DNA of 64,000 bases from Triplophysa rosa. Lineage: Eukaryota; Chordata; Actinopteri; Cypriniformes; Nemacheilidae. The notes under the pieces were generated by a model. It was not told the origin of the DNA. It searched no databases and saw nothing but the letters and a program-made list of their open reading frames with translations. Below are positions 34,748 through 64,000 of the stretch, piece after piece (within the stretch, counting starts at the first letter, position 1; every line of letters starts with the position of its first letter). The DNA lies in assembly GCF_024868665.1 (NCBI RefSeq), contig NC_079902.1:14268265-14332264 (forward strand), given 5' to 3'. The position numbers and the translations under genes are program-made.

Positions 34748-37700
34748 CTAGAAACAGATAATAAGGGGATAAAAAGCACATAACAGGTGACTGCATGATC
34801 ACTGTGTAACTTTAATTACTGAATGAAATGTCTGCTGACGCTGTAAAGTCACTCAAATAAACTGACAATCGTTTATGATCGCCATCTTAAAACAATCACG
34901 CGTCATAATTTCCGGAGAATCTGATATGAATCAAACATGAACAAACTGGCTGACATTTATTTTTTGATCTTTACATCAGTGACATTATTGTTGGCCGTCC
35001 TTTGTCAACACAGAAAAGTCACATGAATATTTATGAACACACACAATTGCCTCACATTTTCTCTCACTGTAGCAGACTGCACCGTGCTTTGTGTATTATG
35101 TTTATGGTTTAATTGTGAGAGTCAACATCAAAAAGCATAACATCTCCAGATAAACTCACCACACATGTCGCTTCCTATTTTTATGTAAACATAGCCATTA
35201 TCACCCCATGTGGTTCCCCATGAATTGCGTACTATCCAATATGGCACATCCCCTACAGAAACATAAGATATTTTATTTATAAACATTTATGGTAAATGCA
35301 TTGCAAACAAATGCACTGATCAGTAAATAAATATCAAACCTACTGACATTCTAGTTTATTTCTTTAGTATATACTATGTATGCATATTGTATAAACAAAA
35401 ACATGAAAACTGTACTGTATGTAAATAAAAACTGTTATGTTTTTTTCTTCAAATTCAAATTTAATAAAAAGTTCTCCCTAAAAGCTATTCAAAACACTGA
35501 AAAATATTGATTCATAGTTTATAGGTTCATTGAAGCTTGTGGTGTGACATTGAACAGTCATTTCTCTCCTCATTCAAAATGATGTTGGCATAAAGCCCGT
35601 GTTTGCCAATGTCTGTTCGATTCAGCGTCCTTGACAGTATGATATGCATGAAGGCCAGCGTTCTGAACCTTTATGCTCTGTAGCACAAGCAAAGAGTGTG
35701 TAACAGTCCGTGTCTGCGTGTGTGTACCTGTGGTATCATAGCCAGTGATCAGTACAGCATGGTTGGCATTATGACTGGAGCAGTGGTGTTGAATGATGCC
35801 ACCCAGATAATCCTGCCAGCTGATGGCATCCACAATGACAACAAGAGGTCCCGTCTCCACCAGTATACTCATCATTATCTCTTCCAGTCCACTAGAACAT
35901 AATATCAATTTCATTATACTATGCAACTACTTCAGATGTTATTATACACAATATTAAATGTGGGTTTGCAGTTACATTGTGTCCTAACAGAAATCCAACA
36001 AATTACAAATCTGAAATGCCAAAAATAGTTTCTGTTATTTTAGTTCTTATCATGCTGAAGTATGTTGTTGGGCTCTCACTAAATCTTTGGTGTTTCGAGT
36101 TGTTTTTTTGGCAAGTTTAAGAATCATAGGTAGTTTAGATGGTTAGGTTAGGGTAAGGGTTTCGCAAGACTCGAAGCAACAAGGATTTAGTCAAAACCAA
36201 CAAGCCACGGATCTGACTCGGAACACCAAAGATTAAGTGAGAGCCTGGATACCACAGCTCCACTATACTGCTCAGACTCCAAATGACATCATCGGAGCAA
36301 GATGTCAGTGACCATTTCTCAGACATTTTTGCTTTATTTTTCTTCAGTGAAGTGGAGACATGTCAACATTTTTTTGTCATGTTTGACATGTTTTTAATCG
36401 CATGTCATGTCGCACTTGGCAAAGACCCAGTGTAAGTCACAGAATGACATCTGGCACATTTACGACACGTCACCCGAGTACATAAGTACTTTATATGGTA
36501 ACATGATCTGAGGTATGTGAACTTGAAAATCCATAGTCAGTGGCCGCTCTGTACCTGACCCTGAGCAGCAAACAGAGTCAACATGCACAAATAACTGAAA
36601 ATAAAACATTAGCACCCATTTCAGCTGACTTTCAACCTCTTAGAATCACGTTAGTACATAGAATTCAACAAAATCAACTAAGTGTTCCAACAGCTTAACT
36701 GGTAAAACACTGAATTTGCAGCGCAAAGGTCACAGGGTTCGATTCACAGTGAAAACACAAATGATAATGCATACCCTGAACACACTGAAAGGCACTAAAC
36801 AAGCACTAAAAGCATTTACCATATGCATTAATGTAAATGTAATGCCAGTGTACAGTATCTCACAGAAGTGAGTACACCCCTCACATTTTGTAAATATTTT
36901 ATTGTATCTTTTCATGTGACAACACTGAAGAAATGACACTTTGCTACAATATAAAGTAGTGAGTGTACAGCTTGTATAAGTGTACATTTGCTGTCCCCTC
37001 AAGATAACTCAACACACAGCCATTAATGTCTAAACTGCTGGCAACAAAAGTCAGTACACCCCTAAAGCCCATTGCACATTGAGTCCGAAATTTGCGTCCG
37101 AAATTTCCGCATGTTAAAAAATAAATACGACCTCACGTCATGTCAATCACATTTACACACTGCCTCCGATATTTTCGTCCGTCATTAAAAAATTCGGACC
37201 GGGTTCGATTTTCTGCGTTTTTCACATCCGCCAAGCATTTTGAGCGGCCTTTTTTAACAATTCAGAGACACCGTACAAACGAGAGCCTAATACGAAAAAA
37301 AGCATACGAAAATTTCGGACTGTATGTGCAAAGAACTTGTCCAATGTCCAAATTGGGCCCAAAGTGTCAATATTTTGTGTGGCCACCATTATTTTCCAGC
37401 ACTGCCTTAACCCTCTTGGGCATGGAGTTCACCAAAGCTTCACAGGTTGCCACTGGAGTCCTCTTCCACTCCTCCGTGATGACATCACGGAGCTGGTGGA
37501 TGTTAGAGACCTTGCGCTCCTCCACTTTCCGTTTGAGGATGCCCCACAGATGCACAATAGGGTTTAGGTCTTCACCTTTACCCTCAGCTACTTTAGCAAG
37601 GCAGTGGTCGTCTTAGAGGTGTGTTTGGGGTCGTTATCATGTTGGAATACTGCCCTGCGGCCGAGTCGCCGAAGGGAGGGGATCATGCTCTGCTTCAGTA

Positions 37701-40129
37701 TGTCACAGTACATGTTGGCATTCATGGTTCCCTTGATGAACTGTAGCTCCCCAGTGCCGGCAGCACTCATGCAGCCCCAGACCATGACACTCCCACCACC
37801 ATGCTTAACTGTAGGCAAGACACACTTGTCTTTGTACTTCTCACCTGGTTGCCGCCACACAGCTCAGTTTCAGGGTCTTGGAAATCTTGTTATAGCCTAG
37901 GCCATCTTTATGTAGAGCAACAATTCTTTTTCCAGATCCTCAGACAATTCTTTGCCATGTTGAACTTCCAGTGACCAGTATGAGAGAGTGAGAACAATAA
38001 CACCAAATTTAACACACCTGCTCCCCGTTCACACCTGAGACCTTGTAACTCTAACGAATCACATGACACCGGGGGTATCGAAAATGGCTAATTGGGCCCA
38101 ATTTGGACATTTTCACTTAGGGTGTACTCACTTTTGTTGCCAGCAGCAACATTTAGACATTATTGGCTGAGTGTCGAGTTATTTTGAGGGGACAGCAAAT
38201 TTACACTGTTATACAAGTTGTACACTCACTACTTTATATTGTAGCAAAGTGTCATTTCTTCAGTGTTGACACATGAAAAGATAAAATATTTACAAAAATG
38301 TGAGGGGTGTACTCACTTCTGTGAGATACTTTATATATCTGTAATGCTGGATGTTGATTTAAAGGTCATGCAATCTGCACATTATACTTACCTTAAGTCA
38401 TAAGCTGAATAATTCGTAAGTACGACTCCATCGTGAGACAGAGAAAAGTATTGACATATCCCAGCGACAGCTTTGAAAGGATACTCCACCTGGTTTACTA
38501 ACTTTAGTTTGGTCTAAAATGAGAAAGAAACACAAAGCTTTCACAAATTATTACTTATTCAGCACATAACACCACAAAAGATGCTGATTATTTTCTAAGG
38601 AAATTAAGAAATTTCAGACCTTCATGAGCCAGTCCAGAGCTTCAACAGGAGATCCACCGTTGCATCCATGGTTACTGTAAGAACAGTCTATAACTTGCTG
38701 TACACTGAGCTCCTGTAGTTTTCCAGCATGTTTAGCAGATACTGATTCAATAGCCCCCACCACACTAAAGGCCCAGCAACCTCCACACAACAAGAACAAG
38801 AAGAAAACTTTGTAACACAGGTAAACACAAGCACACTTTATTATTACTTATAATAACAAAGCCTTATCCTTTGAATGTGTGCAAGAAAATATATGTGCAA
38901 GAAAATATCTGTACTTTGTGCTTTTGATGTCATCCTTGCAAGTGTAAACAGTGACTGAAAATGAATGTCAAAAAGGTTCAAGGTCTGAAGGAATACAATC
39001 CACAGCCCTCTTTCATCTGGATGTTTTTGAAAATCTGAAGTGCTCTCTTATTTAATATCTCCAACCTACCGCCTTCTGGTTTTGAACGGGTCCGACAACT
39101 CCATGGTCCCTCCAATCAAACCTTACTGGATAACTCGTCTTAAAGCGGATGTTGGGCCTAGTGGGGTCAAACTTTGGAACAGCATCAGCCTGGACCGTGA
39201 GGTAGCGTTCTGAGAAACAAAAGAGAAGTCAGATGTTCTCTTAAGGAAACATGTGTAAGTGTGCATCTGTGACTTTGAACACACTCACCTTTAAACTGTT
39301 TTGAAGATAAATCTGAGAACTGGTTGATTCCATACCTGGCAGACTGGTTTGATTTCTTCAGCAAGTTGTTTAAAACCTTGTGTCTCTCAAGTGAATTCTG
39401 CATTAAAACAAAATGACACCTGGAATTGAGATGTTTATCAATTGACGTCTTATGACATAAAGTGACTGAAACAAAAAGAACTGGCCTAGCTGCTTAAGAA
39501 AAAAAAACATTGTAAATCATGACCAAAATTCGGATGGATTTAACGGTTATAATGGGAATTGTATTGATTTAAATGGAAACTATAATGGTCTCTGTGGGGA
39601 ATCTGGTGAATGGGAACTAACAGAACATTATTAAAACTTACTGGAATCAAACCTAAAACACACAACATAAAGGCATTCTGTAATGGTTTTAATGGTAAAC
39701 AGTTCATAATAAAATTGGTAAAGAAAACCGTTAGACTGTGTACTTTGCAGCGGTTATACCGTTTCAAATATTTTAACTTTTCTAGACAAGCTTGTATTAC
39801 AATCGTCTACGCATTTGTTGTGCAACTAAACTGCATATTGAACGTTATGATGCCGACAAAAAAAGTGCCAACATATGAGCTCAACCTGATTTCCTGAACT
39901 AGTCTATTAAACATTATACACACTGTGAGATTAATATTTTGTTCATCAAACATACCTTGAAATGTATCAAGCTCTCGTATAACTCATTGTTATCGTAGTT
40001 TCTGTCGTAAAGTTGTTGAAAAGCTTTAAATCCTTCCGTCTGATGTTGCTCAGTTGTCTCGACACTGTTGGATCCTCTCAGCAGCTGATAGTAAACGACC
40101 AAACCAACAAGTGTTTGCGTAAACGCCAT
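34713..40129 (-). CDS. ctso: Cathepsin O, complete, 8 exons, 334 aa
   Basis: Exons in transcription order: 39956-40129, 39289-39397, 39070-39209, 38620-38787, 38392-38513, 35728-35891, 35160-35252, 34713-34747. All join in frame. Cathepsin O is a lysosomal papain-family cysteine protease. Visible parts are a hydrophobic start ([17 protein letters not shown]), a propeptide with [14 protein letters not shown], the mature start near [15 protein letters not shown] and the active-site Cys145 in [11 protein letters not shown]. Catalytic His282 is in [11 protein letters not shown] and Asn302 in [12 protein letters not shown]. The CGGC (not CGSC) motif, the [17 protein letters not shown] block and the [10 protein letters not shown] end are typical of cathepsin O. 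Human CTSO is 321 aa. One anomaly: intron 3 ends in TG, not AG (38788-38789). It is convergent with tdo2, an arrangement I recall for human TDO2/CTSO. Confidence 0.93.
35160..35252 (-). CDS. ctso: ctso exon 7, active-site asparagine
   Basis: The acceptor CTGTAG and donor GTGAGT are both on the minus strand. It encodes [20 protein letters not shown] then [10 protein letters not shown], including the catalytic Asn302. Confidence 0.93.
35728..35891 (-). CDS. ctso: ctso exon 6, active-site histidine
   Basis: The acceptor TTCTAG precedes 35891 and the donor GTACAC follows 35728. It encodes [20 protein letters not shown] and [20 protein letters not shown] with the catalytic His282. Confidence 0.95.
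36685..36848 (+). repeat. tRNA-derived SINE
   Basis: Its A-box-like start is CAGCTTAACTGGTAAAACAC and its B-box-like part CAGGGTTCGATTCACAG. The tail AGCATTTACCATATGCATTA, then ATGTAAATGTAATG, resembles the SINE at 26445. It stops where the Tc1 target site begins. Confidence 0.65.
37066..37341. mobile_element. short element nested in the Tc1 left terminal repeat
   Basis: About 276 bp interrupt the Tc1 sequence between AGTACACCCCTAA and AATGTCCAAATTGGG. Its ends form imperfect inverted repeats (GCACATTGAGTCCGAAATTT against AAATTTCGGACTGTATGTGC). No clear target duplication is visible. Confidence 0.55.
37367..37860 (-). pseudogene. remnant Tc1 transposase
   Basis: Two minus-strand frames (37588-37860 then 37367-37555) encode the central and C-terminal catalytic parts of a Tc1 transposase. 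They are separated by a frame break, lack the N-terminal DNA-binding half and have Val instead of the catalytic Glu. The remnant cannot be active. Confidence 0.85.
38392..38513 (-). CDS. ctso: ctso exon 5
   Basis: The acceptor TTTTAG and donor GTAAGT are on the minus strand. It encodes [20 protein letters not shown] and [11 protein letters not shown] then NYSAYDL, matching the cathepsin O segment after the Cys exon. Confidence 0.88.
38620..38787 (-). CDS. ctso: ctso exon 4, active-site cysteine, with TG acceptor
   Basis: It encodes [40 protein letters not shown] and [13 protein letters not shown], ending at donor GTCTGA. Homology and phase place the exon start exactly at the first TGT. The intron there ends TTCTTGTTCTTGTTG, that is TG, after a good pyrimidine tract. 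The nearest upstream AG (ACAAAG) would shift the frame. Confidence 0.85.
39070..39209 (-). CDS. ctso: ctso exon 3, propeptide to mature boundary
   Basis: The acceptor TCTCAG and donor GTAGGT are on the minus strand. It encodes [20 protein letters not shown] then [20 protein letters not shown] and VQNQKA. FDWRDHG marks the start of the mature protease. Confidence 0.9.
39289..39397 (-). CDS. ctso: ctso exon 2, propeptide
   Basis: The acceptor AATGCAG and donor GTGAGT are on the minus strand. It encodes [20 protein letters not shown] then [16 protein letters not shown], the family's propeptide inhibitor segment. Confidence 0.92.
39956..40129 (-). CDS. ctso: ctso exon 1, start and signal region
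   Basis: The ATG at 40129-40127 begins [20 protein letters not shown], a hydrophobic leader. [20 protein letters not shown] follows and the exon ends LIHFK at donor GTATGT. No in-frame upstream ATG is seen (the longer frame starts at TTG), so this start is preferred. Confidence 0.88.
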
Positions 40130-40371
40130 TAAACATGAGTCAATAAGTAACAATTTAGTGAATCGTCCTATGTGCTTTCAAAACTTTCATTTCGGCGATG
40201 GATTATTTGCCCGTGTTTACATCCGGATCAGCAGTGTGTCTCTGCAGCAGCGCGCTCTGTCTCCCTCTAGCGGCGAATTATAGCATTGCAAAACATAAAG
40301 TGCAACGCTGCGCAGACGTATGCAAAGTACCGCGAGAGATACGATTTAGAGTAGCTCTAGCAGACTATAGC

Positions 40372-40970
40372 TACGTCTGAATTCGCTCACTTGTTCACTC
40401 ATTCACTATGCCCTACATAGCGAATGTTAAATTGTCCACTATATGGGGAAGAAGTGAATGAAAATGGGTGAACAATTTCGGACACTGACGTAATAAATCC
40501 TGCGTTTGACAGTACTGTCGCGGACAGTGTGTGGCTTTATGGATTGTTTTGTAAAATGGTAAAGTTAATTTTTACATTATTTGTCCCGTTTGTTCGTTTT
40601 TAATAAAGAGAACAAAATGTTTTTTTTGCCACGTTTATGTACTATTACATTTATTGCGTTTCATAAAATTATTTAATATATTTAAAATAAAACACTGCTG
40701 TATATAACATTAATTTTATCTGTTTATTCTCAAAAAGTAGAAAAAAAACTGTCAACAAGAACAAACACAAGTGTATAAACGTACATTCGTGGCATAAGGT
40801 CACTCTACTCCAGCTGATTCTAATCAGACGGTTGATTCGCGTTGTATCATGGGAAATATGAGTGAGTGAGTGTACATCGGATGTACACTCAAAATCAGAA
40901 TGCATTGTGGTTAAAAAGCAGTGAACAAATGTAGGGAATGAGATGTTTACTCAGAATTCAGACGATACAA
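40372..40970. repeat. repeat with GTCTGAATTC inverted ends upstream of ctso
   Basis: The left end is GTCTGAATTCGCTCACTTGT and the right end ACTCAGAATTCAGAC, with matching inner words (CATTCACTATGCCCTACAT against ATGTAGGGAATGAGATG). The inside includes ACATCGGATGTACACTC. A target duplication is not evident. It starts about 240 bp from the ctso ATG. Confidence 0.45.
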
Positions 40971-41160
40971 AATGGCGGACACCCGTTATGGTGCACTATA
41001 TAGGAGATAATTAGGAGAATATTTATAGGAGAATATTTAGGAGAATAATAGTAGAAATTTGTTGTCATATACCGATGTTAAGTCAGTTACACTGATCTGT
41101 TTAAAAAATAATCATTTCATGAATTATGTAATCTCATTTGAACGCAAATGTTTTTTTTAT

Positions 41161-41333
41161 TAAAAGCGACAATTCACCCAAAAACGAAAATCTGTCATCG
41201 TTTAGTCTGTACACAAAACCACTGACACATTCCTCAAAATATCTTCTGTTATATAGTCATACAGGTTTTGAGTGACATCAGGGTGAATAAACGATGACGG
41301 ATTTTTTCGTTTTGGCTAAACTATCCCTTTAAG
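41161..41333. repeat. long-hairpin MITE copy with internal deletion
   Basis: The left arm ATTCACCCAAAAACGAAAAT then CTGTCATCGTTTA pairs with the right arm AAACGATGACGGATTTTTTC then GTTTTGGCTAAACTATCCCT. The central stem is shortened. Confidence 0.65.
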
Positions 41334-42673
41334 CCTTGGGGAAAAAACTAAAGGTCAATGTTCCTGTTATTACATAAGTACTGTGTAATGAGACTATTAA
41401 TAAGCTACATGTACTTTCTGTGAAACAACTTCATGTACCATTTGTAATTTCACTTCATAAATGTTATCCACTCTAGACACATTTGTCTAGAATTATTGCT
41501 TTAAATGCATTCATCCAGTTTGGTTAACACCACACAAGGAAAAAAAGCAAAATAGGCAATTATGACAAGTTTAATGCTGAGGCAGTATGTAACATAGGTA
41601 GCCCATGACCCACATAAAGCAGACCCTTTACTCACTAATTGACTCAAAGTATAGGTTCTGACCCAGGATCAGGTTACCCTGCCCTGATTGTAACTTTTAT
41701 GGCAAAAAAAAAAACATAACTGGTTCAGAATCAGCACTCCAGCTCTGAGATTCGGTGTGAGTGCAGCTCAATATGGTCACACGTGGATGGCATCATCCCC
41801 AAAATCAGATAGGAAAACAAGAACAGACAGACACTCTTGTGCACGGACAAGATTCAGGAAAGACAAATTGTGCTAAGAGGCCACTTGAGATATATATGAA
41901 TTATTATATGCAAATACTGTATATATCCATATATATATATATATATTTTAGGTCCCCTTGTTTGGAACTGATTAGTATTCGCTGCAGCTATTCCATAGGA
42001 TTTTCTTTAAATACATGTTTCAAACATTTTCATTCTATGTACAGAGAAATACTGTATATTTCTATGAGGAAGTAACGCTGATCTGTCGAGGAGTTTGAGT
42101 GCGAACTGGCCAGCACTAAATGCAAAGCTGCATATTTAAGCATACGATGGACAAGTTCGTTTGCATCTGAGACAGCTACAAAAGCAGGAGATACAAAGCA
42201 GACAACTGTCCTAAAAAGGCTTTCTTTCTTCAACCACTGTGAGTTTTCCCACCTAGCACAATAATAAGTACTGGAACGTAAAAACAAATCAGATTGGCAA
42301 ATTACGCAGACAAGACAACTTCAGAAGATGTTTGAAGCTAACAGAGAAATCGAGCGGTACTTTCCACAGCCATCTGTGTAAATATGTCTTTTGAAATAGT
42401 CTTTCAAGAAGTTTCAAAGAAAGAGGATAAAATGAAGTTGAAAAGTGTTAGGAGGCAGATGGCGGCGTTGACGTGTGTAACAGCAGTCCAATCACATTTG
42501 CTTGACGCGGCTGATCGCTACGAGAATCGTTCTACAGCGGTAGAGTTTATAGCCACAGTCAGTGTGGTCACTGTCAATACTCCATTTTACACTCGTAAGG
42601 TCATTTTCCCCTCAGGCTGGGGTTCAGGGTCACGTGACGGAGGAATGGGGTTGATGTGGAGGAGTGCGTGTCC

Positions 42674-62463
<19,790 letters not shown>

Positions 62464-64000
62464 CTATAGTAACAAAAGACGAGGGAGAAAGCAATTCACA
62501 TAATTTTAGATTTGCGGCTTGATTTAATGAAACAGGAAATTAAAATAACTAAACAAAGTGGAAAAATAAAAGGCTGAATAATAGAAAAGTACAAATCAGG
62601 AATAAGACAACGGGGAAAACATCACTGATAATAGTGCAGCAGCTTGTAGTGGTAAAAAGAGCATAACAGAATGTTTATCAGGATTATATGAGGCAAAGGA
62701 GACAGAGTCAATAAAAGGACTAACAGAGAGGGCCATAAATAAAAGACTCTGAGTGCAGTCTGTGATGAGCAGTTCATTGTCTATGTGAGTGTATAGGTTT
62801 GTTTTAAAATGTCCCCTGTCTTCATGCTGCCTGTTTATTGCTAAATAAACAGCAAACTGATTTACTGCCGGCAGTCTGAAGAAAAAAGCCAAAGGGCCAA
62901 CAGGGGCCAGAGGATTTGCATTAGCGAAAGTGTGTACGTGCGAGCACTTGTTTGAGTGTGTTTGTAAGGGCCTAGAAATGTCCTCTTAAAACCTTTTAAA
63001 ACTGACTCGTGAGAATGGTCTTCACAAGTAAAAAGGATAATAAATCAGACAAATAATGTCTTCTTTATTAAAATCGCACAGGGATCTAGTGTTAACCTGT
63101 AGTAAACAGAGTTAGCTTCAAGAGTTAGCTTCAAGTATGTGCATATGTACAGTGGGGTTTCAAAGTCAGGATAGAAGTTAAATTGCTAAGGTGAAATAAA
63201 ATTGATGAATTTCTAAATCCGAGCGAATACTTGGCATGCCCAAATGAGCTGGCATAGACATGTCGAACCTGATGATTCAAGTTATCTTAGCATGATTTGA
63301 GAACGTGCCAAAGAACACCTTGTGTGCCTCATGTCATGAAACAGGTGGAAGAACCCAATTGCAGGCAGCGTTCAGGGGTAACAAAAAGGGTATTTATTAA
63401 GAACAAAACAAGGACCCACGATGGGGTATAACGGCACAACAGGATAATAACAGGACGTAGACTAACTAACCCTAAACTAAGATAACCAACACTAGACATT
63501 AACTAAACTGGACACTTACTAGATAGACAGGCGCTTCAACAACAGGAACAGGTAATCACACTCAGGGTACAATACACGATGATGCACAGAGTAACACTCT
63601 TTAAACAAACACACCACACACAATGACCGAACACAGGACAATGAAACATGAGGACTATTTAAAGGGGAGCAAATCAAGAGGGAACAGGTGCAGGACATGA
63701 ACTAATTAACAAGCAATAACGAGACGAAAGGGCGGGAACAGAGACGCGACACCGGAGAGAGAGGGAATGTGGAAGGCCGAAACTTCTCTCTCCACATAAA
63801 ACAAGGGATCCTGTCATGATTCTGCCACAAGATCAAGAAAGACATCACAAGATGAGGCAGAATCACGACACCTCAATGTGAGCAAAAACATTTGACCTTT
63901 TGTACACAGAAGTTAACACGGCTGGCAGCATAAATTTGCTTGCATTTGTTTAATGACCTAGACATATTGCAGAATCTTAAATACTTACTATCTTACGATT
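62464..64000 (-). other. rnf130 intron at window edge
   Basis: No exon is seen. Positions 63331-63872 look like an interspersed repeat ending in an inverted-repeat hairpin (TGTCATGATTCTGCC at 63812 against GGCAGAATCACGACA at 63856). Upstream rnf130 exons must lie beyond 64000. Confidence 0.6.

Larger units (their letters stand above)
36853..38331 (-). mobile_element. Tc1-like (DD34E) transposon, internally deleted and dead
   Basis: Long inverted terminal repeats run from CAGTATCTCACAGAAGTGAG at the left to CACTTCTGTGAGATACT at the right, with TA at 36851-36852 and 38332-38333. Minus-strand transposase pieces are [39 protein letters not shown] (37588-37860) and [15 protein letters not shown] through [20 protein letters not shown] (37367-37555). 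The expected catalytic Glu of LNPIEHLW is Val. The N-terminal half of the enzyme is missing at about 37860, and a short deletion and frame break lie near 37572. Confidence 0.88.
35892..38391 (-). other. ctso intron 5 with SINE and Tc1 copies
   Basis: This 2.5-kb intron holds a SINE (36685-36848) directly abutting a broken Tc1 element (36853-38331) that itself carries an insertion (37066-37341). Positions 35892-36684 show nothing recognisable. Confidence 0.7.
40130..42673. other. spacer between ctso and rnf130
   Basis: It includes the ctso promoter side, a repeat with GTCTGAATTC ends (40372-40970), a deleted long-hairpin MITE (41161-41333), a short TA run near 41930 and the presumed rnf130 3' UTR. 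No other gene is recognised. Confidence 0.6.

Noticed and set aside
39914..40153. Upstream TTG start for cathepsin O ([11 protein letters not shown])
   Set aside because: TTG is not a credible vertebrate start here. The ATG at 40129 gives a proper hydrophobic leader.
62596..62892. 98-codon minus-strand frame in the rnf130 intron
   Set aside because: No splice sites at its ends and no recognisable domain; it lies between rnf130 exons.
63331..63872. Possible solo LTR near the right edge
   Set aside because: No TG...CA boundaries with a matching target duplication; only a terminal hairpin is clear.

Overview
The window is vertebrate nuclear DNA, most likely from a cyprinid or closely related teleost. 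Genes are split into short exons with GT-AG introns. The introns and spacers hold teleost-type DNA transposons (Tc1/mariner, hAT, piggyBac-like and long-hairpin MITEs), tRNA-derived SINEs and CA/GA microsatellites. The species call is an inference from repeat style and protein similarity.

Four protein-coding genes can be rebuilt exon by exon. (1) Positions 60-23364, plus strand: the C-terminal two thirds (14 exons, 1805 residues) of a teneurin closest to TENM3, from the ectodomain sheet through the NHL propeller, YD/RHS barrel and toxin-like domain to the TCAP peptide. It includes a 21-bp NHL microexon. (2) Positions 28771-33780, plus strand: a complete 12-exon tryptophan 2,3-dioxygenase gene (403 aa). 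(3) Positions 34713-40129, minus strand: a complete 8-exon cathepsin O gene (334 aa), convergent with tdo2 as the human TDO2/CTSO pair is from memory. One of its introns ends in TG instead of AG. (4) Positions 42674-62463, minus strand: the 3' half of a goliath-type RING ubiquitin ligase (rnf130), with two candidate C-terminal ends. Its 5' exons lie beyond position 64000.

The remaining sequence is introns and spacers with many mobile-element copies, several nested. Best preserved is a Tc1/mariner element at 56505-57729 with an uninterrupted 346-aa DD36E transposase, perfect 31-bp inverted repeats and TA flanks. Others are two hAT-like elements with perfect 8-bp target duplications (31057-31523 and 58581-59329), the second inside a TTAA-flanked MITE. 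There is also a GC-rich 137-bp palindrome (4959-5095) with 5-bp duplications inside a long-hairpin MITE, and a broken Tc1 copy in a ctso intron (36853-38331). Two assembly scars are visible: one N at 43990 between two near-identical 620-bp copies, and 16 N inside a GA microsatellite at 61692-61707.

The four genes do not form a functional pathway; they are syntenic neighbours. I found no CRISPR, operon or new defence-like system. The most notable points are the TG splice acceptor in ctso, the teneurin microexon, the alternative rnf130 tails, the intact DD36E element and the nested transposons.
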